The position numbers and the translations under genes were made by a program. A model generated the notes under the pieces. That model was given only the letters and a program-made list of their open reading frames with translations. It made no database searches and was not told the DNA's origin. A stretch of 64,000 nucleotides of DNA from Tsuneonella litorea (GTDB taxonomy: Bacteria; Pseudomonadota; Alphaproteobacteria; Sphingomonadales; Sphingomonadaceae). Within the stretch, counting starts at the first letter, position 1. Each line of letters opens with the position of its first letter. Shown here piece by piece: positions 20,435 to 30,030 of the stretch. The stretch spans positions 62,001-126,000 of the forward strand of contig NZ_JAOAMV010000004.1 of assembly GCF_025154015.1 (NCBI RefSeq). Direction: 5' to 3'.

Positions 20435-20910
20435 TTACGCGCTGTGGAGTGTGTCAAGCAACCGGCGCTGCACGTCGGTGACCGGAAGGCGACCGAACCG
20501 ACCGACATTCACGCCCCTGCGGACCACCCGTGCCGGGTTTCCCGCGACAATGCAGTCCCCCGGAACCGCGCCGCTGACCCGCGCCCCGGCGGCAACGATC
20601 GTCCCGTCGCCGATCCGCGTGCCGGGAAGGACCACAGCGTTTCCCCCGATGAAACACCCTCGCCAATCACGATCGGGTCGATCCCGCCACCCATCCGGCG
20701 CGCATCGATCAGTGCCAGTGGCGCGACCGATGTCTGCGAGCCGATCGTGACCGCTCCGCGGCGGGCCGCGACGACGGTCGCGCTCAACGAAATCTCGACG
20801 TCATCGGCGACGCGTACCCCCTTAACTTTCGACAAATACCAGATTCGGGGTCGGGCAATTAACCTGCGCAGCCACGCGAAACTGTTGAGCGACCGCTTGC
20901 TTCTCGCCAT
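20435..20910 (-). pseudogene. left-handed beta-helix acyltransferase, frameshifted
   Basis: Two overlapping minus-strand frames together encode one hexapeptide-repeat (LbH) transferase. The first frame runs from ATG 20910 through VRVADDVEISLSATVVAARR to IDPIVIGEGV; the second continues from about 20652 with FIGGNAVVLPGTRIGDGTIV and ends AGNPARVVRRGVNVGRFGRL, stop at 20435. Adding one base in the AAA run at 20652-20654 joins them into about 158 residues of the usual pattern. As printed, the product is truncated in the helix and should be inactive. It is either a recent pseudogene or a sequencing error at a homopolymer. Divergent from the acyltransferase at 20927. Confidence 0.75.
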
Positions 20911-20926
20911 CGGAGGACACCTGACA

Positions 20927-21367
20927 TTGAACGAGGTGTTGTCGGATAATCAGCCCGCGTTGGCAACCTGCCCGCCTCCTGCGCGGTCTCGGGGCGAGCG
21001 GCCGCGCCGGTCCGCTCTCCAGTTCCTCCAGTATCTTGTTCGCCGGTTCGGGTGGGGTTCGGCGATCGCGAAATCGGCGTGGATCGATTCGACCGCGCAC
21101 ATCGACCGCACCTATCCGCAAGGCGTGGTGATCGAGGACGACGTCTGGATCGGCCCCCATGTCCTGCTGCTGACGCACGACATGGCGCGGGGCATCTATC
21201 TGACGACCCGTGTCGGGGCGCGATCGGTGATCGGGGCGCGATCGGTGATCATGCCTGGCGTGACGATCGGCGCCGACTGCACGATCGAACCCGGTTCGGT
21301 GGTGGCCCGCGACGTTCCCGACGGACACGCGGGGCGCGGCAATCCCGTTCGGATCACCCCCCGCTAG
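20927..21367 (+). CDS. hexapeptide-repeat acyltransferase (LbH family)
   Basis: About 146 residues if started at TTG 20927, nine bases after GGAGGA (20912-20917); a GTG at 20936 is an alternative. The C-terminal two thirds follow the LbH acetyltransferase pattern: GVVIEDDVWIGPHVLLLTHD, RVGARSVIGARSVIMPGVTIGA and CTIEPGSVVARDVPDGHAGRGNP. Such enzymes usually O-acetylate sugars or antibiotics using acetyl-CoA. The catalytic His could be the one in LTHD. A perfect 18-bp tandem repeat encodes one doubled hexapeptide. It ends 3 bases into the cckA stop region on the other strand (convergent, overlapping at 21364-21367). Confidence 0.7.
   Translation: MNEVLSDNQPALATCPPPARSRGERPRRSALQFLQYLVRRFGWGSAIAKSAWIDSTAHIDRTYPQGVVIEDDVWIGPHVLLLTHDMARGIYLTTRVGARSVIGARSVIMPGVTIGADCTIEPGSVVARDVPDGHAGRGNPVRITPR
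21213..21248 (+). repeat. 18-bp perfect tandem duplication inside the acyltransferase gene
   Basis: Two identical 18-nt units (21213-21230 and 21231-21248) encode VGARS-V / IGARS-V, exactly one hexapeptide of the beta-helix each. Confidence 0.9.
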
Positions 21368-23814
21368 CGCGCCGATCCCAGAATCGCGCCGACCTTATCG
21401 GAAATCTGCTTCACGCTGAACGGCTTGGGGATGAAGTGCATGTCGGCGATGTCGATGTCGTTGCGCAGCTGTTCCTCTGCGTAGCCCGACATGAACAGCA
21501 CCGGCAGCGCCGGCCTCGCCTTGCGGATGGCACGCGCCATCGCCGGCCCGTCCATGCCCGGCATGACCACGTCCGATACCACGATATCGAACGCGCCCCC
21601 ATTGGCGACCGCGGCCAGCCCTTCCTCTCCGTCCGCGCAGGCCGTGACCGTGTAGCCTGCCCGCACGAGCGCCCGTTCGGCTACCGCGCGGACCATGTCC
21701 TCGTCTTCGACCAGCAGGACTTGCCCTCCGCCCGACCACTCCGCCGCCGGGGCGGCCTCGACAGCCTTGGGGGTGCCCGGCATTTCGCCCCGATAGACCG
21801 GCAGGTAGACGCTGAACCGGGCCCCCGCCTTCGCCCCGGCGGTATCGGGGATGTTGTCGGCAAAGATGAACCCGCCCGACTGCTTGACGATGCCATAGAC
21901 GGTCGAAAGGCCGAGACCCGTGCCGCCGAGCGCCATGCCCTGCACGCCGCGTCCCTGCTGCTTGGTGGTGAAAAAGGGTTCGAAGATCTTGGTCAGGTGC
22001 TCGGGCGGGATGCCGCCGCCCGAATCCTGCACCACGAGAACGGTGTAATCGCCCTCGGGGATGATCTCGCTGCCCATCTTGCGCACGTCGCGGGCGGTGA
22101 CGCGGCGGGTGGCGATCGAGAGCTTCCCCGATCCGTCGCCGCGCGACTGCATGGCGTCGCGCGCGTTGACCGCCAGGTTGACGATCACCTGTTCGAGCTG
22201 CTGCGGGTCGGCCCGCACCGGGCCGAGCTCGCGGTCGTGATGGACCTTGAGCTCGATCTTCTCGCCGAGCAGCCGACGCAGGAGCTGGCTGACCTCGCTG
22301 ACAACGTCGGGTAGCTGAAGCACCTCGGGCCGCAGCGTCTGCTGGCGGCTGAAGGCGAGCAGCTGCCGGGTCAACGCCGCCGCCCGGTTTGAATTGGCGC
22401 GGATCTGCTGGATGTCGTCGTAATCGCTGTCGCCCGGCGTATGGCGAAGCAGCATGAGGTCGCAGGTACCGATGATCGCGGTCAGCACGTTGTTGAAATC
22501 GTGCGCGACGCCGCCGGCAAGCTGGCCGACCGCCTGCATCTTGGTCGCCTGGGCGACCTGCCGCTTGAGCCGCGTTTCCTCGGTCGAATCGACGAGGCTG
22601 AGCAGCACCGCCGCCTCGCCCAGCCCGCGGACACCGGCGATGCCCAGGCTCACCGGATCGTCGGGCTGGCCGCGCAGCCGGACCGCCATGTCGGTCGCGC
22701 TCGCCGGACCCTTGCCAAAGCGGCGGACCGCGTCGGCAACGGGCCCCTTGTCCTCGCGCACGACGAGGTCCGAGGGAAATTGCGGCAGGGGCTTGTCCTC
22801 GATCCCCGCGGCGCGGCGGAACGGCCGGTTGGCAAACAGCAGGCGGCCGTCGCGGTCGGTCATCGCGAGGCCCAGCGGCAGCGCGCCGAGAAGTGCCTCG
22901 AGTTGCGGGGTCGCCGCCGATCCGGTCTGCTCGCCGCTGCCGCCCAGGCCCACGCCGGCATCGACCAGCAGCATGAGGCTGGGCCCTGCGTCCGCATCCG
23001 GCGCGCGGTCCGCCGCCGCTTCGCCCAATGGGACGTGGATCAGGGTCTGCGGGCTGCCGCGCCGCCCCTCGCGGGCGAAGAAAATCCGGTCCCGCTCGTC
23101 GGCGCGCAGCAGCGACGCAAAGTCCTGCCCGGCAAGAGTGGCCGCGGCATCTCCCGCCGCGCGGGTCGAAAAACCGGCCGCGGCCGAACGGACAATGCCG
23201 TCGGCACCCACAAGCGCGGCTTCGACCCCGCTGCGCGACAGCAGGCGTCCGAGCGGCCCGCCGAGCGCACGCGCGAGATCGGCGACGAAGTCCTCTTCCG
23301 CCTGCCCCTCGAAGCGCCAGACGAGGTAGTCCTCGCCCCGTCCCGCCCGCTCGGCACGCACCGCCCAGCGGCGGGTCCCGTCGGCGCTCTCGATACCTTC
23401 GGCCGCGCCCGCCCCGTCGCGCCAGGCCTCGCGCGCGGTCCGGGCGAGCGCCTCGAGCGCCGGCCGGTCGAGTGGAAGGTTGGGCGGCGCGTTGCCGGCT
23501 CCGAACCAGTCGGAATAGGCGCCGTTCGCGCAGACCAGGCGGTTGGCACGGTCGACGATCGCCACGGCAACGCCGGGTCGCTCGATCGCGGCGACCGTCA
23601 CCGACCAGTCGGGCGGCGCAAGGTCTTCGGACCCGGCCGGAGGACGCATCCGGGCAAACGCAAGGCCCGCGCCGAGGAACACGGCGATGCCGCCGAGGAA
23701 TGCGGTCGCGGTCAGCCCTTCTCCGCTGGCGAGCCAGATCGCTGCAGTGCTCAGCGCGATCGCGGCCGCGAGGATGCCGTAAAGCCGGATCGGCTGGGTC
23801 GCCCCCTCGATCAC
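21364..23814 (-). CDS. cckA: hybrid sensor histidine kinase, CckA-like
   Basis: 816 residues from GTG 23814. Two hydrophobic helices (about residues 10-55) are followed by PAS-like regions, a HisKA domain with the phospho-acceptor His in [18 protein letters not shown], a HATPase domain ([26 protein letters not shown]) and a C-terminal receiver ([14 protein letters not shown], phospho-Asp in [12 protein letters not shown]). CckA controls CtrA and CpdR through ChpT in the alphaproteobacterial cell cycle. The start overlaps the stop of the DUF2062 gene by four bases (GTGA), so translation is probably coupled. The sequence upstream of 23814 in this frame belongs to another gene read out of frame. 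Confidence 0.92.
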   Translation of the reverse strand: MIEGATQPIRLYGILAAAIALSTAAIWLASGEGLTATAFLGGIAVFLGAGLAFARMRPPAGSEDLAPPDWSVTVAAIERPGVAVAIVDRANRLVCANGAYSDWFGAGNAPPNLPLDRPALEALARTAREAWRDGAGAAEGIESADGTRRWAVRAERAGRGEDYLVWRFEGQAEEDFVADLARALGGPLGRLLSRSGVEAALVGADGIVRSAAAGFSTRAAGDAAATLAGQDFASLLRADERDRIFFAREGRRGSPQTLIHVPLGEAAADRAPDADAGPSLMLLVDAGVGLGGSGEQTGSAATPQLEALLGALPLGLAMTDRDGRLLFANRPFRRAAGIEDKPLPQFPSDLVVREDKGPVADAVRRFGKGPASATDMAVRLRGQPDDPVSLGIAGVRGLGEAAVLLSLVDSTEETRLKRQVAQATKMQAVGQLAGGVAHDFNNVLTAIIGTCDLMLLRHTPGDSDYDDIQQIRANSNRAAALTRQLLAFSRQQTLRPEVLQLPDVVSEVSQLLRRLLGEKIELKVHHDRELGPVRADPQQLEQVIVNLAVNARDAMQSRGDGSGKLSIATRRVTARDVRKMGSEIIPEGDYTVLVVQDSGGGIPPEHLTKIFEPFFTTKQQGRGVQGMALGGTGLGLSTVYGIVKQSGGFIFADNIPDTAGAKAGARFSVYLPVYRGEMPGTPKAVEAAPAAEWSGGGQVLLVEDEDMVRAVAERALVRAGYTVTACADGEEGLAAVANGGAFDIVVSDVVMPGMDGPAMARAIRKARPALPVLFMSGYAEEQLRNDIDIADMHFIPKPFSVKQISDKVGAILGSAR

Positions 23815-24383
23815 GGCTTCATCTCGCGCCGGCGGGTGCGCTCTTCGGCCATGCGCCTCAGTCGGGCCTGGCGCCGGTTGGCGACCACGAAGCGCCAGAC
23901 AAAGCCCGACAGCAGGTAACCGACCGCCGCGCTCACGACCGACAGCACGATGAACCCGAACGCGGTCACCCCTGCGGTCTGCAGGAACCAGCCGAACTGC
24001 TCCCACCGCCCGCTCGCCAGTTCGTCGTTGGCGGCGTGGACGGTGGCGGCATCGATCTTGAGGGTGAAGGACCCGACCTTGTTGGCGACATAGAGCCAGA
24101 ACGGGAGCGTGAAGGGATTGGTCACGAAAGTGACCAGCGCCGCCAGCGGAACGTTCGCCCGTGCCGGCAAGGCGAGAAACGCAGCGAGGAATATCTGCCC
24201 GACCGGCACGATGAACCCCGCGAACAGCCCGAGCGCGACACCCCGCGGCACCGAACGGCGCGTGAAACGCCACAGCTCGGGGCTCAGGAAGCGATGGGCA
24301 ATCGGCGCAAGGTACTTGTTCTTCGCCATCCCCTCGCGTGTAGGCATATTGCGCCGGGCCCAGCGGTTGAACGGGTTAGACAT
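23811..24383 (-). CDS. DUF2062 inner-membrane protein
   Basis: 190 residues. The DUF2062 pattern is clear: RRSVPRGVALGLFAGFIVPVGQ followed by a hydrophobic FLAAFLALPARANVPLAALVTFVTNPFTLPFW and a second membrane helix region near 130-165. The C terminus is arginine-rich. Function is unknown; in many alphaproteobacteria this gene precedes cckA, as here. It overlaps the cckA start by four bases and follows smpB by about 40 bp, suggesting one transcript dapA-smpB-DUF2062-cckA. Confidence 0.85.
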   Translation of the reverse strand: MSNPFNRWARRNMPTREGMAKNKYLAPIAHRFLSPELWRFTRRSVPRGVALGLFAGFIVPVGQIFLAAFLALPARANVPLAALVTFVTNPFTLPFWLYVANKVGSFTLKIDAATVHAANDELASGRWEQFGWFLQTAGVTAFGFIVLSVVSAAVGYLLSGFVWRFVVANRRQARLRRMAEERTRRREMKP

Positions 24384-24426
24384 GGGGGTGCAGATACACC
24401 TTTCGACTTGGGTTTGAAGGGGCGCC

Positions 24427-24909
24427 TCAGCCGCGCTCGCGCAAAAGGCGCGCCTTGTCGCGCTTCCAGTCGCGGTCCTTGATCGTCGCGCGCTTGTCCT
24501 GCGCCTGCTTGCCCTTGGCGAGCGCCAGTTCGACCTTCGCGCGGCCCCGGCTGTTGAAATAGATCGACAACGGCACGAGCGTCATCCCCTTGCGCTCGAC
24601 CGCGCCGGTCATCTTGTCGATCTCGCGCTCGTGCAGGAGAAGCTTGCGCGGCCGTTTGGGTTCGTGATTGTTGCGGTTGCCGTGGCTGAACTCGGGAATG
24701 TTCGAATTGACCAGCCACACCTCGCCGCCGCGCACCTCGGCATAGCTTTCGGCTATCGTCGCCTCGCCCGCCCGCAGGCTCTTCACCTCGGTACCGGTGA
24801 GCATCAGCCCCGCTTCGAACTTGTCCTCGATGAAGTAATCGAACCGCGCGCGGCGGTTCTCGGCGACGGTCTTCTTCTTGTCGAAGGTCTCGGGTTTTGG
24901 ACGGGCCAT
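24427..24909 (-). CDS. smpB: SsrA-binding protein SmpB
   Basis: 160 residues, normal length. SmpB binds tmRNA and enters stalled ribosomes for trans-translation. The OB-fold core is recognisable: [75 protein letters not shown] and [20 protein letters not shown]. The C-terminal tail [31 protein letters not shown] matches the family tail that inserts in the mRNA channel. The tmRNA itself was not seen in this window. Confidence 0.96.
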   Translation of the reverse strand: MARPKPETFDKKKTVAENRRARFDYFIEDKFEAGLMLTGTEVKSLRAGEATIAESYAEVRGGEVWLVNSNIPEFSHGNRNNHEPKRPRKLLLHEREIDKMTGAVERKGMTLVPLSIYFNSRGRAKVELALAKGKQAQDKRATIKDRDWKRDKARLLRERG

Positions 24910-25065
24910 GGGATGGGGCAGATGGCGCTCGCGGGACGCAAACGCAAGCGGGCCTTGCGCGCCTTGACAAGGGCTTGCGACGAGTGGCCGAAAAGCCGGC
25001 CCGCGACCTTGGCAACATCGAACCGGACAGGCCTCAAGCGGCCGGCCGGGTGAAATGGACGCCGA

Positions 25066-25947
25066 TCAGACGAGCCCGGCGTGTTTCAGCGCCTCGTCGA
25101 CCGCCTTCTTCGCCGCGTCGCTGCACTCGACCAGCGGAAGGCGCACGGCCGGGCTGATGTCGGGAAACAGCCGGCTGAGCGCGTACTTGACGGGCGCCGG
25201 GCTCGCATCCTCGAACATCGCGTAGTGCAGCGGGTAGAGCCGGTCGTTGAGCTCGCGGGCACGGGCGAGATCGTTCGCGGCGCAGGCGGCCTGGAATTCC
25301 GCGCACAGCGCCGGGGCGACGTTGGCGGTGACCGATATGCAGCCGACCGCCCCCGCGGCGTTGGCCGGCAGGGCCAGCTCGTCGTCGCCCGACAGCTGGC
25401 AGAAATGCTTGCCGATCCCCATCCGGTGGTCGGTCACGCGCGACAGGTCGCCGCTGGCGTCCTTGATCGCGACGATCTTGTCGGGGAACTTCTTGGCGAG
25501 CTCGCAGACGGTTTCGGGCTCGATGTCGGTCACCGTCCGGCCGGGCACGTTGTACAGCACGATCGGCAGGTCGCAGTGCTCGGCCAGGTAGCTGAAGTGC
25601 GCGATCAAACCCTTCTGCTTGGGGCGGTTGTAATAGGGCGCCACGCACAGCGCGGCCGCCGCCCCGGCCTTCTTGGAAAAGTTCATGTGCAAGAGCGCGT
25701 TCATCGTGTCGTTGCTGCCGCATCCGGCGATCACCGGCACCCGCCCGGCGGCCTGCTCGATGCAGACTTCGATCACGCGATGATGCTCGGCGTTCGACAG
25801 CGTCGAGGCTTCGCCGGTGGTGCCGCAGGGGACCAGCGCCTTCGACCCTTGCTCGATCTGCCAGTCGACCAGGCGCCGGAACGCGGCTTCGTCGAACGAC
25901 CCATCGCGAAAAGGAGTCACCAGAGCGGGAATCGAGCCCGAGAACAT
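25066..25947 (-). CDS. dapA: 4-hydroxy-tetrahydrodipicolinate synthase
   Basis: 293 residues from ATG 25947 (GAAGGCGAAG upstream; an ATG 87 nt earlier would add an unlikely extension). DapA condenses pyruvate with aspartate semialdehyde in the lysine/diaminopimelate pathway. Visible are GSIPALVTPFRDGSFDE, the GTTGEASTLS loop, the catalytic Tyr in VLYNVPGRT and the Schiff-base Lys in IVAIKDASGD. It heads the smpB-DUF2062-cckA run and is divergent from the lytic transglycosylase gene with 113 bp between. Confidence 0.96.
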   Translation of the reverse strand: MFSGSIPALVTPFRDGSFDEAAFRRLVDWQIEQGSKALVPCGTTGEASTLSNAEHHRVIEVCIEQAAGRVPVIAGCGSNDTMNALLHMNFSKKAGAAAALCVAPYYNRPKQKGLIAHFSYLAEHCDLPIVLYNVPGRTVTDIEPETVCELAKKFPDKIVAIKDASGDLSRVTDHRMGIGKHFCQLSGDDELALPANAAGAVGCISVTANVAPALCAEFQAACAANDLARARELNDRLYPLHYAMFEDASPAPVKYALSRLFPDISPAVRLPLVECSDAAKKAVDEALKHAGLV

Positions 25948-26060
25948 TGTCGCTTCGCCTTCGTTAGTCTCATAAGCGCCGCAAGGGGGTGGCCTTTGCG
26001 TGCCCGTTGGCCGCATGGGATACCATGCATTCATCGCGTGATAAGGAGCCGGTAGGCAGA

Positions 26061-28037
26061 ATGTCCAGCATGGTCGACAACAAGCTGAATTTGCTGCGCT
26101 TTACTGCACTCGCGACGCTCGCTTTCGCGGGGTCCCCGCTCGCCGCCCAATCGCAATCGGATACCGGCCGCGCGATGATGGTCGCGTCGCAGCCGGGCCA
26201 GGCCGCAGTTGCCGTCACTCGCTGGAAGCAGCTCACCGCGAACGACCGCCTCGGATTTGCCGACTATGCCGGGTTCGCACTCGCCTATCCGACCTATCCA
26301 AGGATGGCGATCATCCAGGCAAATGCGGAAAAGGCGCTCGAACGCGACGCGCCGGGACCGGACCAGGTGGTCGCCTTCTTCGACCGGTTTCCGCCGCAGA
26401 CCAATCCCGCCCGCGCCCGCTACGCGCTGGCCCTCTCCTCGCTCGGCCGGCCGGAGGCGCGCGAGCAGGCGCGGCTCGCCTGGCAGGGCGGCCGCATGAG
26501 CAGTCCGGCCGAAGCCTATCTGGTCAGCATGTTCGGGTCGCAGTTTTCCGCCGCCGACCACGAGGAGCGGATGCGTGCGCTTCTGTGGCAGGGCGAAACC
26601 GAGGCCGCGGCGCGCCAGATGGATCTCGTGCCGCTGTCGAGCCGCGAGAAATTCATGTCTCACCTGGCGCTGGCCCAGGGCAGCCTGCCGCAGGCCATCG
26701 GCCTGTCGGTTCCCGCCGACCTGATGAGCGACCCCGGCTACGTCTACAGCCTGGCGCGATATTACCGGAAGAACGGCCAGGCTGACCGGGCCCAGCAACT
26801 CCTCGCCACGCGGGCTTCTTTTTCGCGCCCCCCCCACGACGCGGAGGACATGGTCACCGAGATGCTCGTCCAGGCGCGCGGTGCGAGCGCCAACACCGCC
26901 GCGGCGATCGCGAGCAAGGTCGACGACCTGTTCGAGCCGGGCACCGACATCTCGCGGCTGAGCTACAAGCTGCGCGACGACTATACCTCGCTCATGTGGC
27001 TGGGCGGCACGAAGGCGCTGTGGTCCATGGGCGACGGCAACCTCGCGGCGCCGCTCTTCTTCCGCTACGGCAATGCCGCGCAGACGCCGCAGACGCGGTC
27101 GAAAGGCTTCTACTGGGCGGGCAACGCGATGGCGCGCGCCGGAAACCAGGCAGAGGCGAGCCGCTATTTCGAAATGGCGGCCAGGTATCCGGAATATTTC
27201 TACGGCCAGCTCGCGCTTGAGCGGCTCGGCCGGCCGCTGCCCGAATTCCGCCAGGTCGCGCTCAGTACGCCCACCTCGCAGGATGTCGCCCGCTTCAACG
27301 CCTCCCCGCTCGCCCAGGCCATTCGCGCGATTGCCCGGGGCGAGATGGACTGGCGAACCGAACGCTATTTCTTCACCGCGCTGGCCGACAACGCGAAGGA
27401 CGCGGGCGATTTCCAGCTCGCGGCCAATCTCGCGCGGGAACTTGGTCTCGACGAGCTTGCGGTGGTGATCGGGCGGACCGCCCCCGAAAAGGGCATCGAC
27501 GGATTCACGGGGGTCGGCTTCCCGGTGATCGCGACGCCCCCGGGCGCTGACTACACCATGGTCCACGCGATCGCCCGCCAGGAAAGCGAATTCGACATCG
27601 ATCGCATCAGCCATGCGGGCGCGCGCGGCCTCATGCAGCTCATGCCGGGGACCGCCAACGAGCAGGCGGGCAAGATGGGCATGACCTACATGAGCGCCAG
27701 CCTGATGAGCGACCCGCAGTACAACATCCGCCTCGGCGACGGGTATTTTTCGCGAATGATGGACTATTACGGCGGCAGCTATCCGCTCGCGGTCGCGGCC
27801 TACAACGCGGGTCCGGGGAACGTGAACAAGTGGCTGCGCGCAAACGGCGATCCGCGGCTTGGGGGGATCGACTGGCTGCGCTGGATCGAGGAAATCCCGA
27901 TCTTCGAGACGAAGAACTACGTCCAGCGCGTACTCGAGAACGCGGTCGTCTACGAGGCGATGCATCCCGAACGCATCCGTTTCGGCGCGCAGCCCAAGGG
28001 CGTGAGCCAGTTCATCGGCAAGCGCACTCCGGGCTAG
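26061..28037 (+). CDS. lytic murein transglycosylase (Slt70-like)
   Basis: 658 residues from ATG 26061. A signal peptide (LLRFTALATLAFAGSPLAAQ) is followed by a long alpha-helical superhelical region as in Slt70 and a C-terminal SLT domain: ARQESEFDIDRISHAGARGLMQLMPGTA with the catalytic Glu in RQESEFD, then YNIRLGDGYFSRMMDYYGGSYPLAVAAYNAGPGNV and WIEEIPIFETKNYVQRVLENAVVY. It cleaves peptidoglycan in the periplasm with anhydro-muramic products. AAGGAG lies at 26043-26048, slightly far for 26061; an ATG at 26070 is also possible. Confidence 0.92.
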   Translation: MSSMVDNKLNLLRFTALATLAFAGSPLAAQSQSDTGRAMMVASQPGQAAVAVTRWKQLTANDRLGFADYAGFALAYPTYPRMAIIQANAEKALERDAPGPDQVVAFFDRFPPQTNPARARYALALSSLGRPEAREQARLAWQGGRMSSPAEAYLVSMFGSQFSAADHEERMRALLWQGETEAAARQMDLVPLSSREKFMSHLALAQGSLPQAIGLSVPADLMSDPGYVYSLARYYRKNGQADRAQQLLATRASFSRPPHDAEDMVTEMLVQARGASANTAAAIASKVDDLFEPGTDISRLSYKLRDDYTSLMWLGGTKALWSMGDGNLAAPLFFRYGNAAQTPQTRSKGFYWAGNAMARAGNQAEASRYFEMAARYPEYFYGQLALERLGRPLPEFRQVALSTPTSQDVARFNASPLAQAIRAIARGEMDWRTERYFFTALADNAKDAGDFQLAANLARELGLDELAVVIGRTAPEKGIDGFTGVGFPVIATPPGADYTMVHAIARQESEFDIDRISHAGARGLMQLMPGTANEQAGKMGMTYMSASLMSDPQYNIRLGDGYFSRMMDYYGGSYPLAVAAYNAGPGNVNKWLRANGDPRLGGIDWLRWIEEIPIFETKNYVQRVLENAVVYEAMHPERIRFGAQPKGVSQFIGKRTPG

Positions 28038-28047
28038 GCCGGCGGAC

Positions 28048-28524
28048 GTGGGGGCTGACAATCCGATCACGCCCGCGGGCCTCAGTGCCCTCAAGGCGCG
28101 CTATGACCACCTGCTCGGCACCGAGCGGCCGGCGATCGTCGAGATCGTCAGCTGGGCCGCGGGCAATGGCGACCGCAGCGAGAACGGTGATTACCTCTAC
28201 GGCCGCAAGCGGATGCGCGAGATCGACCGCGAGCTCGCTCACCTAGCCCGGCGGATGAAGGCCGCCCGCGTCGTGGTGCCGGCGGACCAGCCCGACAAGG
28301 ACCGCGCGTTTTTCGGCGCGACGGTCACCCTCGCCGACGAGGATGACGTGCATAGGACGGTGACGCTGGTGGGCGACGACGAGCAGGACGCTGGCGCTGG
28401 CCGGATCGGGTGGTCATCGCCAATGGCCCGCGCGCTGCGCGGCGCCAGCGTCGGCGACCTGCGAACCGTTCGTCTGCCCGGCGGCGAGAAGGCGTGGGAG
28501 GTCGTCGGGATCGCTTATGACTAG
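28048..28524 (+). CDS. greB: transcription elongation factor GreB
   Basis: 158 residues beginning with GTG. The N-terminal coiled coil (ALKARYDHLLGTERPAIVEIVSWAAGNGDRSENGDYLYG) and the FKBP-like C-terminal domain (FGATVTLADEDD, LVGDDEQDAGAGRIGWSSPMARALRGASVGD, LPGGEKAWEVVGIAY) fit GreB, including the YGRKRMREIDRELAHL arm. GreB reactivates backtracked RNA polymerase by stimulating RNA cleavage. It starts 10 bp after the transglycosylase stop and ends overlapping the next start by 8 bp. Confidence 0.92.
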   Translation: MGADNPITPAGLSALKARYDHLLGTERPAIVEIVSWAAGNGDRSENGDYLYGRKRMREIDRELAHLARRMKAARVVVPADQPDKDRAFFGATVTLADEDDVHRTVTLVGDDEQDAGAGRIGWSSPMARALRGASVGDLRTVRLPGGEKAWEVVGIAYD

Positions 28525-29005
28525 GTTGGCGGGCCTCGCGCTGGTCCTGCTCGCGGTGCCGGCAGGTGCGAAGGACGATCTCGGCGTCTTCGAGGACTGG
28601 GGCGCGTTCCGCGATCCCGGCGCGGGCCGCTGCTATGCCATCGCCATCCCGCAACAGGACCGGGCGGTGCGCGATTATGCCCCCTATGCAAGCGTCGGAA
28701 CCTGGCCCCGGCGGGGTGTGCGCGGGCAAGTTCACATCCGCCTGTCGCGCAAGCTGGCGGCCAGCCCCGCCATTTCTCTGACGCTGGGCGGCCAGCGATT
28801 TCGCCTGACCGGCGGCGGCGGTGACGCGTGGGCGCCCGACAAGGGGACCGATGCCGCAATCGTCGCCGCGATGCGCTCGGCCGGGTCGATGGCCGTGTCG
28901 GCCACGGACACGCGCGGGCGGCGCTTTACCGATCGCTACTCCTTGAGCGGCGCGGCCACCGCGCTCGATGCCGCCTCGGTTGGCTGCGCCCGCGTTCGCC
29001 CCTGA
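28517..29005 (+). CDS. exported IalB-like (invasion-associated locus B family) protein
   Basis: 162 residues with a short signal peptide (LALVLLAVPAGAKDD). The order FEDWGAFRDPGAGRCYAIAIPQ, FRLTGGGGDAW, RSAGSMAVSATDTRGRRFTDRYSLSGAATALDAA resembles the IalB/PF06776-like small periplasmic proteins of alphaproteobacteria, whose function is poorly defined. Two Cys residues could pair. The ATG overlaps the end of greB in ATGACTAG, so it is probably translated from the greB message. A terminator follows at 29014. The family match is by general pattern only. Confidence 0.6.
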   Translation: MTRLAGLALVLLAVPAGAKDDLGVFEDWGAFRDPGAGRCYAIAIPQQDRAVRDYAPYASVGTWPRRGVRGQVHIRLSRKLAASPAISLTLGGQRFRLTGGGGDAWAPDKGTDAAIVAAMRSAGSMAVSATDTRGRRFTDRYSLSGAATALDAASVGCARVRP

Positions 29006-29013
29006 CACGAGAA

Positions 29014-29046
29014 AAGGGCGGAGCACGAGGCCCCGCCCTTCGTTTT
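29014..29046. terminator. bidirectional terminator between convergent genes
   Basis: Stem AAGGGCGG (29014-29021) / CCGCCCTT (29033-29040) with an 11-nt loop, followed by CGTTTTT on the plus strand and by TTTTC on the minus strand. It can end both the greB/IalB transcript and the outer-membrane-protein transcript. Confidence 0.8.
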
Positions 29047-29065
29047 TGCGGCGTCCCGGGGTCGA

Positions 29066-29737
29066 TCAGAACCGGAGGCCGGCGGTCGCCACCACCTGGT
29101 GGCGATCGGTGTCGAGGTTGAAGCGGCTGCCGTCGGGCGTGGTGCCTTCGAAATCGACCTCGCCCTTCGAGTACTTCGAATAGCGGTATTCGGCGCCGAT
29201 GTAGGCATTGCGCCCCACCGCGAACTCCGCGCCGGCCCCGGCACGCCAGCCATCGGTGTCGAGCTTGCCGTCAAGCGTGGTCGTCCCATCGGTTCCGGTC
29301 AGCGAATACCGCTGGTTGGTATAGCCGCCCTTCAGGTAGACCATCGTGCTCGGGCTGGTGACGTAGCCGATACGGCCGCCGACGTAGATGTCGCGGTCGG
29401 CCTTGACGTTGCCGAGGTTGAAGACCGTCGGGTTGTCGTTGTTGTAGTCGGTCCCCGCGCTGCTGCCCGAATAGCTCGCCTCTGCACCCAGGCGCAGGTT
29501 GTCGCCCGCGGCGAAGTCGTAACCGACGAGGCCACCGTAGGTCACGCCGTCGACCGACTGCTTGAGGTCGCGCGTGTTGTCGACGTCCTCGGTGCTGCCC
29601 GAGCGGATGTGGTCGTACCCCACTTCGGCTCCGACGCGGACGCCGGTGAACGGTGCGTCGCCGGCCGACTGGGCCATGGCCGGGGTGGCCAGCGCCGCAA
29701 TCGAGGCGGCAACGAGCGATGCGATCTTGGTATTCAT
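29066..29737 (-). CDS. small outer-membrane beta-barrel protein (OmpW/Opa-like)
   Basis: 223 residues from ATG 29737, which has GGAG eight bases upstream. A signal peptide (MNTKIASLVAASIAALATPAMAQ) is followed by alternating amphipathic strands typical of an eight-stranded barrel: GVRVGAEVGYDHI, TYGGLVGYDFAAGDNLRLGAEASY, DIYVGGRIGYVTSPSTMVYLKGGYTN, GWRAGAGAEFAVGRNAYIGAEYRYSKY. It ends with ...VVATAGLRF, whose terminal Phe is the standard BAM signal. Ligand unknown. Preceded by a 293-bp divergent region shared with rlmN. Confidence 0.85.
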   Translation of the reverse strand: MNTKIASLVAASIAALATPAMAQSAGDAPFTGVRVGAEVGYDHIRSGSTEDVDNTRDLKQSVDGVTYGGLVGYDFAAGDNLRLGAEASYSGSSAGTDYNNDNPTVFNLGNVKADRDIYVGGRIGYVTSPSTMVYLKGGYTNQRYSLTGTDGTTTLDGKLDTDGWRAGAGAEFAVGRNAYIGAEYRYSKYSKGEVDFEGTTPDGSRFNLDTDRHQVVATAGLRF

Positions 29738-30030
29738 CAGTAGTACTCCGTTTTCGTCACAGGCAACCGGCGGACCGGCTGCCATGGACCCGCTCAACGG
29801 GCGCGACCGGGTCCGGTTTCATGAACCTCAGACAACCGGAAAGTGTTGCATAGAGGCAACAATATTGCGCGATGAAATGCCTCGTCCGCCGGTCGAAACA
29901 CCGGAACACGGCAGGGCGATGGGTGTTCTCCGGCACCGGCAAGCGCAGGAAGGTCCGTTTGCCGCCGGCAGACACCTTCTTGTCGATGGGCTTTGCCAGG
30001 TCGGGCGGCTCACCCTATATGCGCCACGCC

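Noticed and set aside
23815-24273. N-terminal extension of the cckA frame
   Set aside because: It reads through the DUF2062 gene in another frame; the GTG with 4-bp overlap at 23814 is the sensible start.
26031-28094. Long minus-strand frame opposite the lytic transglycosylase
   Set aside because: Arg/Ala/Val-rich shadow; the plus-strand gene has signal peptide and catalytic motif.
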